From Inia geoffrensis (taxonomy: Eukaryota > Chordata > Mammalia > Artiodactyla > Iniidae): a stretch of 64,000 bases of DNA. The notes beneath the pieces were generated by a model. The model did no database searches. It worked only from the letters and a program-made list of their open reading frames with translations, and was not told the DNA's origin. The stretch is from contig CM070910.1 in the NCBI GenBank assembly GCA_036417435.1, positions 70,726,784 to 70,790,783 on the forward strand. The letters run 5' to 3'. Position numbers and translations under genes: made by a program. Positions 1 through 12,466 of the stretch are shown here, piece after piece (within the stretch, counting starts at the first letter, position 1; each line of letters starts with the position of its first letter).

Positions 1-348
1 TGGGAGGATATTAACCCTCTAAATATTAGAATTTTGGGACTCTGTTAACAGTGAAAACATTTAAAAGCCATTCCCCACTTCTCAACCTCCATCCCCTAAA
101 TTTGAAGATTTTTACACCTGACAGTAAGGCTACATGTGAAAAATATTGAAAGACAGGATGCTTTTTAAAAATGTTAATCAGTGTATTTCAAATGTCAAGG
201 TCAAACAAATCTGAGATGTTTGCTTTCAGCATATTTTATGATTACTTCATGTTTCAAAAACAGGAATTTCCTGAAAGTTAATGGAGGCAAATGCCTTAAG
301 GTGTAACTTCTGTTAGGTTTTCTTTTAGCCTTTCCTTTTTTTCTTTCT

Positions 349-379
<31 letters not shown>

Positions 380-668
380 AATAAAATCAGTTTGTGAAGA
401 AAGTGGGGTTTTCAAACCTCAATCCAGTACTCTCCCACTAACCACCACCCCCCCGCCCAGCCCATAAAGGGCAAAAGCAAACCAAAAACCTCAACTCAAA
501 ACAAGTGAAAAGAAATTAATAGTTATTAAAGGAAACTTTTTGGTTAGACTTTATATTAAGAATTACTATTTTAAAGCTTTTATTTATTTTTTAATGTTAT
601 CATTATGTATGTACACATTATCAATCTAAAATGATTTATCTAACTGATTCCTTTTGTTACCTGGCTAG
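1..668 (+). other. SYNCRIP: SYNCRIP intron (or 3'UTR of the longer splice form) before the Q1 exon
   Basis: No coding exon is recognisable here. The long hnRNP Q C-terminus (the part rich in Gln, Tyr and Asn) is not found, so that exon must lie upstream of the window. A T/C-rich tract runs from about 329 to 379 and is followed by AATAAA at 380-385, which could end a longer-form transcript. The last 30 bases look like a 3' splice region: a branch-like CTAAC near 640-645, then a pyrimidine-rich stretch and tandem AGs at 667-668 and 670-671. Confidence 0.6.
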
Positions 669-710
669 CAGGGAAAAGGGGTCGAGGCCGGTCCTGACCT
701 GTTACAATGA
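669..710 (+). CDS. SYNCRIP: SYNCRIP (hnRNP Q), alternative terminal coding exon of the short Q1 isoform, partial gene
   Basis: SYNCRIP is an RNA-binding hnRNP with three RRMs and an RGG-rich tail, acting in splicing, mRNA transport and translation control. Only the last codons are in this window: the exon reads QGKGVEAGPDLLQ followed by TGA at 708-710. That is the C-terminus I know from the short hnRNP Q1 isoform, which replaces the longer tail of Q3. The exon follows a good 3' splice region. Two AGs sit three bases apart (667-668 and 670-671), so the first Gln codon may be included or skipped; I chose the upstream AG because human Q1 has Gly-Gln-Gly-Lys at the junction. All RRM and most RGG exons lie to the left, outside the window. 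The gene is in tandem, same strand, with SNX14 about 19 kb downstream, matching mammalian synteny. The match is short but specific. Confidence 0.85.
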   Translation, partial: QGKGVEAGPDLLQ

Positions 711-1010
711 AGACTGACTTGCTATGTGGGATTACACCAGAAGCTTGCAGTGGAGTAATGGTAAGGAAATCAAGCAACCTTAAATATCTCGGCTGTATAG
801 GAGCATATTCTATTGCAGAAGACCTTCCTATGAAGATCATGGAATCAAATACAGGACATTGAACTAATACTTGGACTTTGATATGAATTTCTTTAACAAT
901 TTTCTCTGCAGTGCAAGTTATTAAACTAAAGCTACTCTATTTTCCAAATGTGTTCCAACAGAAATTCTTCATAACTTCTAGCATGGTATCTTAATAAAGA
1001 ATAAAGTTCT
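711..1010 (+). other. SYNCRIP: SYNCRIP Q1 3'UTR, proximal part
   Basis: Non-coding sequence directly after the Q1 stop codon, free of interspersed repeats. It ends in two overlapping-range poly(A) signals and a T-rich stretch, as expected for a proximal cleavage site. Confidence 0.7.
993..1005 (+). terminator. SYNCRIP: Tandem poly(A) signals, proximal SYNCRIP end
   Basis: Two AATAAA hexamers at 993-998 and 1000-1005, about 290 bases after the Q1 stop. T-rich sequence follows within 30 bases. This is a credible proximal polyadenylation site. Confidence 0.6.
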
Positions 1011-2253
1011 TCTCTTTAAAAAATCTGCTCTAAGTAGATTTTTCCCCTGTTTTTTTAAATTAAGGATCCCAGCATTGGTTTTCTGAAATATTCTCTTGAA
1101 TTTGTGCATTTAAATTTTATTGCAGTGGTATAGATGAATGCCATTGTTGGTATCCTTAAATTTTATTTCTGCTCACCAAGGTTAATCATGATTGTCTATA
1201 TCTTTTTTATAGTAATCACTTTTGAATTGTGTTCAGATATGCAGTTTCAGGTGTAATCATCAGAGCTGGTTAGTCAGGCATTCCAGATAGTGGTTCTTTT
1301 CAGAACCTTTTTTAAAGGGTTGGTTAACTACCTCAGTAGCAGAGGATTGAACTATACCCTGTCTGTACTGTACATAGAAAATCTTTGTAGATAAAAGCAA
1401 GGCTTGTTAAATGATATGAGGGTAAGATTTTAATATACCAAATGTAACATTCTTAGTTGCCTTTAGTTTCAGAGGCTTGTAAGACTTCCTCATGACCATC
1501 ATAACAGGCCTTGCTTTTGTCGTATTTTGTGGCTGAAAAAGCAGCCTTGCTTCTTCAGATATTGTAGTTATTTGGATGTATAATAGTTTAGCAAGATGTT
1601 ACTTTTGTAAGACATCAGATGTTCAAAAAAAGTGCATCCGAACTTGTACTAAATACTGCAGTGTCCCTTTATAAAAAGTCAGACTAAAACTGACAATTGT
1701 ACAGCGAAGCCTGACATTTGGATATTTTGAAGTTTTTTCATAAATCATAGAAATTAGTATACGGCTGTAGTTTAGCTTTTTAGGTAAAAGGTATGTTTCA
1801 TTAGTGCATTTCTTATTGCTGATCACTGCAAAAACGTGAATCAGCTTTTCCATTTCTTATGCAGGTCATGATAACTTGTAGACTAGAGTACAATCATTTG
1901 TGCTATGTTTTTAATTTTCTAAAGCACCTTGATGACAGTGAGTGTTCAGTGGTGAAGCATCCTCTATTGAATCACCCTCAGAAAAATTTTTGCCAAGTCC
2001 TAAATTGATAGCTTAAAGTCAGAAGTGAAATTATAGTTTGAGACTTGGTATAAAGAAATCCCTTTTCCCCTTCCCCAAAGGGATACTGCAGTTATATCAC
2101 ATACCCAATAGGCACCATGATGAAGATCAGAGCTTATACTTAATTAAGGTTTTATATACACCAGTTTCCCCAGTAAATGCAAATTTAACAAGAAAATTAG
2201 ACATGTCATATGTTCAAACTGCTCATGGCAAACAATCATTTTGCATTCCTGCA

Positions 2254-2310
2254 AATAAAATTGTTTTATACTGTAAGCTGGAGGCGAGTGTAACTTATTT
2301 TTGTAATAAA
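2254..2310 (+). terminator. SYNCRIP: Candidate distal poly(A) signals
   Basis: AATAAA at 2254-2259 and 2305-2310, the second followed directly by a T-rich run and TATGTGTCATT, a GT/T-rich downstream element. A third AATAAA is at 2488-2493. This cluster is the best candidate for a medium-length SYNCRIP 3' end. Confidence 0.4.
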
Positions 2311-5300
2311 GTTTTTATTTTTTTTATGTGTCATTAATATAAATGTGTGTTAGTATAGAAATATTCTGGTTTAAAAACTTAGAAATGCACACATTTCAGT
2401 ATGTTTATTTGTACTTACATAATTTTAGATAGTGGTTGCCAATAGCCTGTATGTTTCACATTAATTGGTTTTTTTTTATGTTATCTTAATAAACCATTTT
2501 AGTATGTTGTATGTCAGTTACTGGGATAGCTGGGACATAGAGTGTAATTTAAAATTTGTCAATAAGTATTCCTTGGAATATATGTAAATGTGCCTTGCCG
2601 GTTATTGAAACATTACCTACAAAATGAGTATGGGGTGACAAAAATTAGTTCCTGGTGCTTAATGAAACTTTTTGCCACTGATTTTATATATTACCCCGTG
2701 CTTTTTTAAAGTACATCTCTCTCAAATCTTAGTGTAAGTTTGAGGGCTACACAGAACATTTACATTTCATTCTAACATATAATGAGTATAATAGGTTGTG
2801 GAAAGTGGGTAAACTAAATGTAGCCTTCAGTAAAATTGAATCTCAGTGTAATCCTTGCTGCTGGCATTTCCCAGTTCCAAGGAGTTAAATAAATGATCCC
2901 ATCAAAGAGGTCATTGCCATGCCTATTGGCACTTTACTGTCATACCCTTTTTAAGGGACACTGTCAAGGTGTTTAATTCTCAGAATTATTTGTTGGGATT
3001 TTAGAACAGGTTTGTTTGACTTAAGTAAGAACTGCATTGTCAAAGTTGAAAGATGAACATTTTTGTGAGTTCACAAATGTGTTCTTAAAACATTAAAATG
3101 TGGAGCTGTGGGTTTCCAAGACTATTTGGCATTCTTAGTTTGGGGATTTGGGAGGGAAAACTGATACTAAAAAATTGTGAAGAATTGATGGGTAATGTAA
3201 ACAGTGGTGATGAAATATATACACACTCAAGTGAAATCACTTGACAGTGTTCATTTGACTAACTGAATTTAAGCCATTATAATTACTTTTAAAATTAAAT
3301 AATCATTTGCACTGTTCTGATAATGGGTGCAGTTTTTGAGCAATATAATCAGAGCTAAATATGCATGTAGTGATTAGTGATGTGAACAATTAAGTACTGA
3401 GAAGAAATACTAACTGGTATTTTCAAACGTAAATTTCTGTAGTAAAATCAGTATCAAACTCTTATCAGATCAAGGAAAACAGGCAATGCATATAAACATA
3501 CTTTTGAATGTTGTGTGGCCTATAAAGCAATAATGCAATTTTTATGGAATGTCATGGGATATGAGAAATGGAAATGCAAAAATAACGAATCCTTTAGTAA
3601 AAATGTCAACATGTTAAAAAGGGGAATGTTAACTAATGTAGGTTATTGCTATTTGTGATTTGTTTATGGGTTCTTGGCTTTGACAGCTTCAAAGAATGGA
3701 CAGATGATAAGTTAAAGAAATTTTGTATATGTTGTCAAGGAATGGGTCTTAAATCCAAGAGTCAAGTCCCTTCCTTGGGGTGAAAAATGTATCCTTAAAG
3801 CATTTTGATTGTTAAAAAAGAAAACTTGAGTTACCTAACCAAAGCAGACGCAAGATTTTGTTTCTGCAGACTACTTGGCAATCAAAAGTGATCATCACTT
3901 TAATCAGTTTTTAGAAAGTTGCTTTGTGAGAAAATTGTGTTCGATATATTTTCCCAAACATGCATTTTGTGGAAGGTTTTCCAGCATTGTGACTGAATCA
4001 GATGTTAGAAATGGGGGGGGGGGTGGATTTAGCACAAAAAGCGGTTGCACACTCATGATGGCCATTGTAGCATCATGAGAAATTTACCAATTACTGCAAG
4101 TCTGATTTAAGAAAATACACTTTCTTCATGATAAACTAGGAACAACATAGGAATGGATTGGTGGGGTTACCTTGGGCATTCACTTGTATATAGCTATTTG
4201 AAAAGACTTGTATGAGGGTGAATATCATCATGCTAGATGGGCAAAATTGTCACATTCAGGACAGCTTTTTTTTGATCGCTAAGCCAAAAGTCACTGTTGA
4301 TCAGAAACAGCAAAACAAACAAACAGAAAAAACCCCAGTATGACATAGTCTATTTAAGGGGAGAAATTAAAAAGTAGAAGGACTTCATGCATTTAGGTGA
4401 GGGAGCTATCCCCCTAGAGTAAATGAGTGCTCAGGTTCCTAAAACTTCCAAGAATACCCACCATGGTTTGTTTTCTCCCCAGTGATGTACACTGTAAAAT
4501 TTTTATCTGACCGTAGGAATTCAGTGGTGGGTATAAAATGAATGAATAAAGAAGTAACAGTACATAAAATGAACAGACTTGTGGGAATGGTGTTTTAAAG
4601 TGTAGTATTAATTACGCAGTAATACCACTCAATAGGGCATGCCACTACTTTCTTGAGATGCTAATTATAAACCAATGTTTAAAGACATTTTTAACTGTGG
4701 GCAAATTAGATGGACTTTTTTGTCTGTCACTTTTTAAAAAAGTACATACGATGTAAGTTTTATTAGTACCACAGTCTGCCTTCAGTAATATGCCTAAAAT
4801 ATTTTTCAGGACCAGGAGCATTCAGTTGAAAGAAACAAATCTTTTTTATGAATGCAAAACAGTATTATAACTAATGCCCTGGTCCAAAATTAGGTTTTTA
4901 ATGATATTAACAGTAGTCTGATAAACATTTAGAAGTCTGGCATTGAGAAACAAAAGCTTGTACCTGACTAGTATTTTTATTAAAAAAAAAATAGTTCTGT
5001 TAGCTTATTTAAATTCTCTTACATTTATTTATCTGTAGAATTTATATTTATTTCATTCCTTTTATCTCACTGAAAACTGTCTGCAGGCTCTCTGATTTGG
5101 ATTAGATGTGTGAAGTACTGTCTTTTGCCAAAAACCTCAAATTACCTGTTCTTTTCAACGTAGTGGGTTTGTGCTTGTTTGGAGATCAGTTCAAAAACTA
5201 TCTGTACTATCTGTACTGCCTCTGATGTTAAGATTTTATGTATAGAATAAGGAAGCTAGCTCTGACTATATTTTCCTAAGAATAAAGACCTATTTTTGTA

Positions 5301-6170
5301 GCATGTCTTAGGATCTCCAGGAGTCCAAGAATTATTGTGGGTGTCCTCCATCGTTTTTCCTTTAACAGCTTTAAAATAGACACTTGGAATCTTTAGAAGT
5401 CTTTCGCCTTTTAATTACTCATACATTCAAAGTAACTAGCCAATGGTACAAACAAATTCCCCAAGATTGCTAGTTCAAGCACATGATGGGGAGATGCTGT
5501 ATAGGATAAATGTATAGTGTTGGTCTACACTTAATTTTAATTGACGATGAAAATATTCTGTGGTCACACACACGCCGGTGGACTAAATGAAGAAGTTACT
5601 GGTAATTTGGCTCTGCTTTCCTGGTAACGTGCCCCCACCATTCAGTGCTCCATTCTCTTGTCACTCTGGAGGTTTGGAGATGAGTGACGGAGGTTGTAAG
5701 AAATACAGGAGAGGGGAGTGAACGAACTATTTTGCCCTAATAGAATGCTGCATATTTAGGTGACTGCGCAAATGAGATTAGGTAGGTGAAATTGAGCTTA
5801 AAATGTATTCTATTAAGCTAAGTTGGCAAATCATTATCAAAGAATGGGGAACTTGTAAATACGTTCAGGAGGTTTTGGCTCAGCCCTAGGATATCTTGGG
5901 GGGAGGTAGTGTTGGCCACTTCATGAAGACAAAGATCCTTTTAGGTCAGTGCAGAGTTTGTGTTATACTAATGATTGAAAAAAGTTTTCGTCATTTCAGA
6001 ATAGTCATGGAAGTTTTATACCTGAAAAATTCTTGTACACTACTAGGGGATTTTGAAAACCATTTACATTGCCTGTTTGGCTCCCTGTGCAGATGCCAAA
6101 CTAGTACTTTTTTTTTTCTTGTTCACGTCAAGACTGCTGAATAAGACTTTTTGGGTGAGGGAGAAGTCCC

Positions 6171-6176
6171 AATAAA
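6171..6176 (+). terminator. Candidate far-distal poly(A) signal
   Basis: AATAAA about 5.5 kb after the Q1 stop, within the same repeat-free stretch. Only the hexamer and a T-rich region about 50 bases downstream support it. Confidence 0.25.
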
Positions 6177-6180
6177 CCAC

Positions 6181-9040
6181 TTTGGAAATTAGTGTCTTCA
6201 ACTGTAAGTTTCCTGAAATGTTTTTTTTTAACACAAGCAACAGATCAAGATAAGGTTATTTTAGAATAATTTACTACAGGCTTCAGTGAATACCTGATTT
6301 TTTACTTTGTAGAGTGGTTTAAAAACAAGTTCTAATGAGTCTAATCTGAAGCTGCTATCTGTAATGCACATGAATTGTCATTTCTTCACCTTTTTAGGCT
6401 TTCAGTCTGTATTCTGAAAGGATTCTTGTGATACAGAATACGTTTTGGAGAGAATTTGGGGATACCTAAGGGAATTGCCATCTGTCATTTATGAACTGCA
6501 GCCAATTTCTACTTTTCCAAGGCAAAGGACAAAGGTTTTCATGTGGACAAGCCATTACCACCGATTAAGTAAAGAATGTGATTAGGGCGTGTTCACAGTA
6601 CTAAATGTGTAGAAAAGAGTTTTGTAGATTCCAAAATCTAGCCTTCCAGGTACAGAAACATAACCATGACATAACAAGAGTTCTAAGATCATTGTATCTG
6701 GTGTGGCTCTATTGCTGTTAATTTCAAATGAGATGAAGAAATTTGAGTAATCATGCCATGTGTATAACAACTTTGCATTTCAACTTGTGTCCTGATTTTT
6801 TCCTATGTCAATTAGAAAATGCCAGTACTGCATCATTTGAACACGAAATTGCTAGAACTAGGTACATCTATTTTATGTCATGAGTAAAAACCCTTACGAC
6901 GTCATTTTTCAAGAGAATTTTTTAATATATTGGTATTCATGTTGCTTTAATTGGAGGACTCAAGAATTAGCCCTCTAAAACTTATTTAACGCATGGGAAA
7001 TTAGAAAAGCATATATACTAATTGTGTCTCTTAGTATACTTAGTATTTGGAATGAGCTTGGAGGAAAACCAGAAATGAGCAGTATGTCAAAGGTCATCTA
7101 TATAAAAATTGGTGGAGTACACTTTTCAGTTCTCTGCAGCCACGTGCGTATGTAATCGCAGGGTAGTTCTGGCAAAATTTAATATCTTGAAATAGTAAAA
7201 ATTCACGTGAATTTGCATAAGTTGAATTCCTAGGAATCCTTCAACATTGACAGGTGTAATTTCTTCTAGGCACCCTACCTAAATAACTTCAGGTTCATTT
7301 ACAAATAGAATTAAAAAGCAGGATGAAAAGCTTTTATTCTAAAATTATACATTAAGTCTTAGTTGATGGTTTTCTGAGGATCCATTTAGCATTTAGGACA
7401 GCATCAGCAGTTAGGGGCCCAGCAGCAGATGCTGTGGTTTCCTTGGGCTTATCCGCCCTCCTGCTTAGTGTCTTTTGATTAGTCTATTTGAAATACCACC
7501 ACTCCTTGTTCTTTAAAGTTACTCTGTTTGTTCTCTATATGGTTTCTTTTGCCTCCTAGGATAGAAGCTCTTCCAGGGCAGGGAAATCTTAATGCGCTAG
7601 GCATTTAAAAATATTTTTCAAAATATTTTTTAGTTCGGTGGAAATAAATTTTCAGTTTAGCTTATTTGCTGAATTAGGCTTAATTGTGGCATATTAACTT
7701 GAAGGAATAAAAAGTTTTGAGCCACTTAATTCACAACATGGAAAGCTTAAAAATTAATGAACACGAAATACTAACGTTTTAAGCAAATTAAGATCATGAA
7801 GATCCACATTTAAATTGACATTAAAAAAGTCTCGAAGGGAGCTGTCGGTTTATAGACTGCATTAATTTTTATATCAATTTAATTATTGACAGTCCAGCCC
7901 AACAATATTTCTTTATGTTGATGTTCAGCTTAATTCTAAGCTGCTGAACAAAACAGTATCCACCTACCAAATGCCATCTATAATTCTTTATGAGGAAGGA
8001 GTACTTCAAGATAGAATTCTTGTTTTGCTGATGAGTCTAGTTGGTTTTGAGTCCATAAAGTTTGTGTAAGGTTCTTAATGTAGAGCACTTTGGAAAGGAT
8101 ATGTAGTGATGCTTGAGAAAAGCATGAAGGCTAGGTAACTATATATTAACATCTTGAGAACAGCTATTTCTAAGAGTAATCCATACTTACTATATTTTAA
8201 AATAAAGCCATGGTTGCATCCATATGAATAGTCTTAATACGTACCTTACAGTTGGTTGCTGGTTGAAGTTAAATCACTTGAGAAGGGAGGCTCTGAATTT
8301 AAGGCATTTTCTCACTACAGTATATATACCTACTTGTTTGAGTATTGATGGATAAAGGTGGTATTTATACTTAAATATGCTTAGTTTATACTTTAACTTG
8401 ATAGTACTTTAAAGAAAATTTAAAAGACATACCTGGAAAACAAGATAGAACACAGGATGTGAAAGTCTACTTCTCTGCTCACACCGTAGTCAGTTAACAG
8501 AGATGAATGACTCTGTTCAGTTCTGATTGTAGTTAACCTCATATCTTTTAATTACTAAGTTTAAGCAGTATTTTTTTTTACCCCTTGTGAGACATTTGGC
8601 TTACTCTAGTCCTCCTTTTTTTTCTGAACTGTTTTTAAGTTCAGTCGATTACCTCAACTACACCTAGTACCTGTTTGCTCTTCACTATATTATATAGGGA
8701 AACAACACACTCAATACTTTCTTTTCCTTCATTTGCCAATTCCTGTTAACTATCTTTACTTTTCTGTCACTTTTTTTTTTTTCTGGGGCATTTATTGATT
8801 TTAAATTTTAGCAGTAGAGCGGGCTCGTATTTTGTATGGACTATCTTGCTCATTCTTGAATTCTGTCAGTTTTTAAAAAGATAACCAGTTTCTTAATGCA
8901 TTGAAATACTACTTCACTTTATTTACTTTCAGTGCTTTTTTTTCCTCAAATGTTTGGTGATTCTGTTTTTTTCATATTTATGAAAGAAAGGTCAAAGTGG
9001 TCTGGTGTTCCTGGGCCTATCCACTGAGACAGGTGACTGT
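6181..9040. other. Intergenic or extreme 3'UTR, no recognisable element
   Basis: AT-rich sequence in which I see no exon, RNA gene or assignable repeat. T runs occur near 8571 and 8771. Confidence 0.5.
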
Positions 9041-9043
9041 AAG

Positions 9044-9044
<1 letters not shown>

Positions 9045-9075
<31 letters not shown>
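9045..9075. repeat. (TG)n microsatellite
   Basis: About 15 uninterrupted TG units. Confidence 0.95.
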
Positions 9076-9078
<3 letters not shown>

Positions 9079-9122
9079 AGAACACAAGGACTAACAGGCT
9101 TTATTATCATTTCCTTGAGGGC

Positions 9123-9152
9123 GGGCAGGCAGGCAGGTAGGTAGGCAGGCAA
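9123..9152. repeat. (GGCA)n tetranucleotide repeat
   Basis: Repeated GGCA/GGTA units in a GC-rich pocket 50 bases after the TG repeat. Confidence 0.85.
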
Positions 9153-9800
9153 GCTTACCCCTCCAGTGCCAGGAAGCAGAGTGCTCAATTGTAGGAACAC
9201 TGACTCCTCCTAGGCGGGCGAGTTATTTGCTTTGAGGAGGTGGGTAGACCCTGAAAGCAGGTCTGCAACCCTCAGGCACCTAAATTTCTTCCCTTTCCAC
9301 TCTTGCTAGCCAGAGGTTTTGCCTTTTCCGGAAGTCACTCATCCCTCCCATGAAAAATGGCTCTTTTTCCTGCAGTCCTCTGGTTGCAAAATGAACATAG
9401 CCTCAGTTCTTCATCTTTTGTACTAATTTGTGCAAATTAATATAAAAAGTGATCGTTTAAAAATAGAACTGAGTAGTAAAATACAACAGTATGGTGTACA
9501 CTATCGTAGAAGAAACCACCTTAATCTCTGTATAATCACGTGACAGCTCATTTAAAATAGTCTAGGAAAAAGTTTGAATCTTACTTGAAAAGAGAACAGC
9601 ACCTAGCATGCTAATGGGTATATAGAAGACATTTTGTGACTAAGGATGCAAACTTAGTGGCATTCCTGACTGAGCAAAGCAGATTATTTTATTTTGAAAG
9701 CACCTTTTTTGGGAATAGTACGATAGATTTTATTTTAGCATACAATTTCTGAACACTTAGAAGAAACCATTGAGCAGTACTTTGGTTTATCCCCCTTTTT

Positions 9801-9920
9801 CTTTTTTTTTTTTTGGCCACACTGTGTGGCTTGTGGGATCTTGGTTCCCTGACCAGGGATTGATCCCGGGCCAGGGCAGTGAAAGCACCAAAAATCCCCA
9901 TAGACCACCAGGGAACTCCC
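9801..9920 (-). mobile_element. CHR-type SINE, short form
   Basis: T run at the left, then GGCCACACTGTGTGGCTTG, and on the right the reversed tRNA-like head ACCACCAGGGAACTCCC. It ends in T-rich and C-rich flanks. Confidence 0.85.
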
Positions 9921-10261
9921 ATTTCCTTTTTCTTTTTTTCCCCCCTTTTTTTCTTTGTCCAGTTACATTTAATACAGCATACCTTCATAAATGTTCTTTT
10001 ACTAGTTAATGAGACTACATTCCGTATTTTGGTAGGGGTCTCAAATCTACCTTTTCCAGATTCGTTGTTCTGGGATTTGGTGAGAGTCCATGTTAACCTA
10101 CTTGTGGAATATATTCTTTTATACTTTTGTCATATGCTCTGTCTTTGCTGAATAGAGGGTCTAAATCCTTAAAAAACATTTCCACCTAAATATGGCAATT
10201 CAAACATTTTAGACCGTTTTGCCTATTCTTAAGGACCTCTTCCAGGTATGAAAACCATTTA

Positions 10262-10376
10262 TTTTTTTGGCTGCACTGTATGGCTTGCAAGATCTTAGTT
10301 CCCCGACTGGGGATTGAACTCGGGCCATGGCAGTGAAAGCGCTGAGTCCTAAACCACTGGACCATCAGGGAACTCC
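10262..10376 (-). mobile_element. CHR-type SINE, short form
   Basis: Begins T-rich then GGCTGCACTGTATGGCTTGC; ends with the reversed head CTGGACCATCAGGGAACTCC. Same family as the copy at 9801. Confidence 0.85.
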
Positions 10377-10902
10377 TCTCTTAAAACCATTTTTAACAGG
10401 TTTTATGATATTAAATATTAATTAGTTGATATCAAGGGAGAAACTGACTTTCGAGGTTTTTGGTACCAAAAATCTTGGCTAAGTTTTGAACTAGTTTCAA
10501 CTAGTGTACCTAGACTGTTTCAACTAAAATTGATGGACATAAGACACACTAACTCTTGTATTTATAGGGCTTTCCCATTCTAATAAGCCTGATGTAGCCT
10601 TATATTCACTTTTCATATAAACTTAGAAAAGTACAGGTTGCTAAAGCAAAAGACTGTGAATTGATACAGTCTCACAATTTCGATGACTTAGATACTCCCT
10701 CGTATTTCCCCAATAGTTATCAGGTGAAAAAATTATTTTTTTCTTAATCATTGAGACATTTAATAAAAGGAACCGAGCAAACACAAATATAACCTCTTTG
10801 GTTCTGAGTTTACTTTCCTGTAAAAAAGAGATGCTATTAGATTGTGATATTTTTCTAGCTTTCAGCATTCTATGAGATACAGCTTGTGTTAAAAAAAATT
10901 CT

Positions 10903-11020
10903 GGGACCTCCCTGGTGGTCTAGTGCTTAAAACTGCTCGCTTCCAATGCAGGTGGCACAGGTTCAATCCCTGGTTGGGGAACTAAGATCCCACATTTGGT
11001 GCAGCCAAAAAATAAAAAAT
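10903..11020 (+). mobile_element. CHR-type SINE, short form
   Basis: Head GACCTCCCTGGTGGTCTAGT, B-box region GGTTCAATCCC, tail GTGCAGCCAAAAAATAAAAA. Confidence 0.85.
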
Positions 11021-11831
11021 ACTTAAAAAAAATTCTGCCTAGATGGTTTTTTGCTTTATTTCATTCATACTTTTGTTGTGAAGACCTAGTTTTCCAAAAT
11101 ACAGGAAATGTTACATTACTGTTCATTTGCCCTGTAATACCTTACATATTATGAATATTTCCTGGTACATTATTTTTGTGATACTTAGTTACTATTTGAG
11201 GGAGAGAGTGGTAAGACAAACCTTTCTCAAAGCCATATATTCTGAGTAATAAAACTCTCAACTCTTCACAGAGCATTATTCAAGTTATTTCCAAGTTCCC
11301 TAAATTAGTGTGTTAATGTACTAGTTAAGAGTCAACCTGTGTAAGATGTCAATTAAAATTAGCCATATGGATCTACTTTTGTGCTAGTATGTTTTTTAGT
11401 TTTTAGAATTAGTGTTCATTTACTTCGGTCTCTCTGTTCTGAAATTCTAGGCAAAACTCATTTAGTGTAAAGCTAATAAATATATTAACCTGACCAGGAA
11501 ATAAAAGACAGTTTAACTGCTAAACCAGCCTCCCAAATTTGCTTTAATAATAATAATTAGTCAAATATTATCTAAAAATTATAGAGTGTAAGTGTTCTCC
11601 TAAGCACCAGCAATCTCCTCTTCCTCTCCGCCCCTAGTAAACTGTCTTTAAGTTGAAACACTATGTATTTCATTATTAGGATAAAGCATATTATTGCACC
11701 TTTTCTTAGGTAGCGTGGTGATTTTGGAATGATGCCCCTTTCAAGTTGATTTTCCTCTCCCCTCTGTTTTCAAGAACTGTTCACAGAATACCAGTAGGCT
11801 GATATGAAAGTTATATTTTTTTAAAGCTTTA

Positions 11832-11932
11832 GGGAATTTCCTGGCGGTCCAGTGGTTAGGACTTGGTGTTTTCACTGCCGGGGCCCGGGTTTGATCCCTG
11901 CTCAGGGAATTAAGATCCCATAATCTGCGAGA
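11832..11932 (+). mobile_element. CHR-type SINE with target-site duplication
   Basis: Head GGAATTTCCTGGCGGTCCAG through GATCCCATAATCTGCGAG, tail truncated. Flanked by the direct repeat AAAGCTTTA at 11823-11831 and 11933-11941. Confidence 0.85.
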
Positions 11933-12397
11933 AAAGCTTTAACTTCTCTGAGGCATTGAATCACTCTCCTTGAAAAGTTTCCTTGCTACTTTGCTGGTTA
12001 TCTTAATATTCTCTATCCTGTTCTTATCTGTTCTTATTTCCCATTTTTCTTCTATACTTGTCTCCTTGATCTCAACTGTATTTCCAGCTTCGTGTCACAT
12101 CTGTGTGGACTCCTGCTTTAATGTCAGGGCTTGATCTGTTATATGCAGGTTTGCCATTTCAGCTCTTTGCTGTACATGTTAGAGTGCTTTGCTCTGTCAG
12201 TGATTATATGCTGTTAATTTATCACATCCAGTTACACTTGATGACTTACTGAATAGGCCTAAAAATCCTCTCTATCCAAGTCCTACCGTACCCTTTGAGA
12301 AGTTCAGGTCAGGTCTGGCTGAACTTTATATTTACAAAGATCTTAAGTGGTTCCAGATTTATAAGTGGCACATTATGATGGCTCTCCATATCTATGT

Positions 12398-12466
12398 CTA
12401 CAATAGCACTGTCTAGTAAAAATAAAATGCAAGCCATATATGTAATTTAAAATTTTATAATTTGGT
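12398..12466. mobile_element. hAT-like DNA transposon fragment
   Basis: Short piece (GCACTGTCTAGTAAAAATA, then ATATATGTAATTTAAAATTT) that closely parallels the left end of the fuller element at 16402. Confidence 0.5.

Larger units (their letters stand above)
1011..6180 (+). other. SYNCRIP: Probable distal SYNCRIP 3'UTR, repeat-free
   Basis: More than 5 kb without a recognisable SINE, LINE or DNA transposon, unlike the rest of the window. It is AT-rich, with further AATAAA hexamers at 2254-2259, 2305-2310, 2488-2493, 5281-5286 and 6171-6176. SYNCRIP is known for long alternative 3'UTRs; the absence of insertions suggests constraint. Where the transcript really ends cannot be read from sequence alone. 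Small ORFs here (for example 2038-2337, 5896-6144) have no protein-like composition. Confidence 0.45.
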
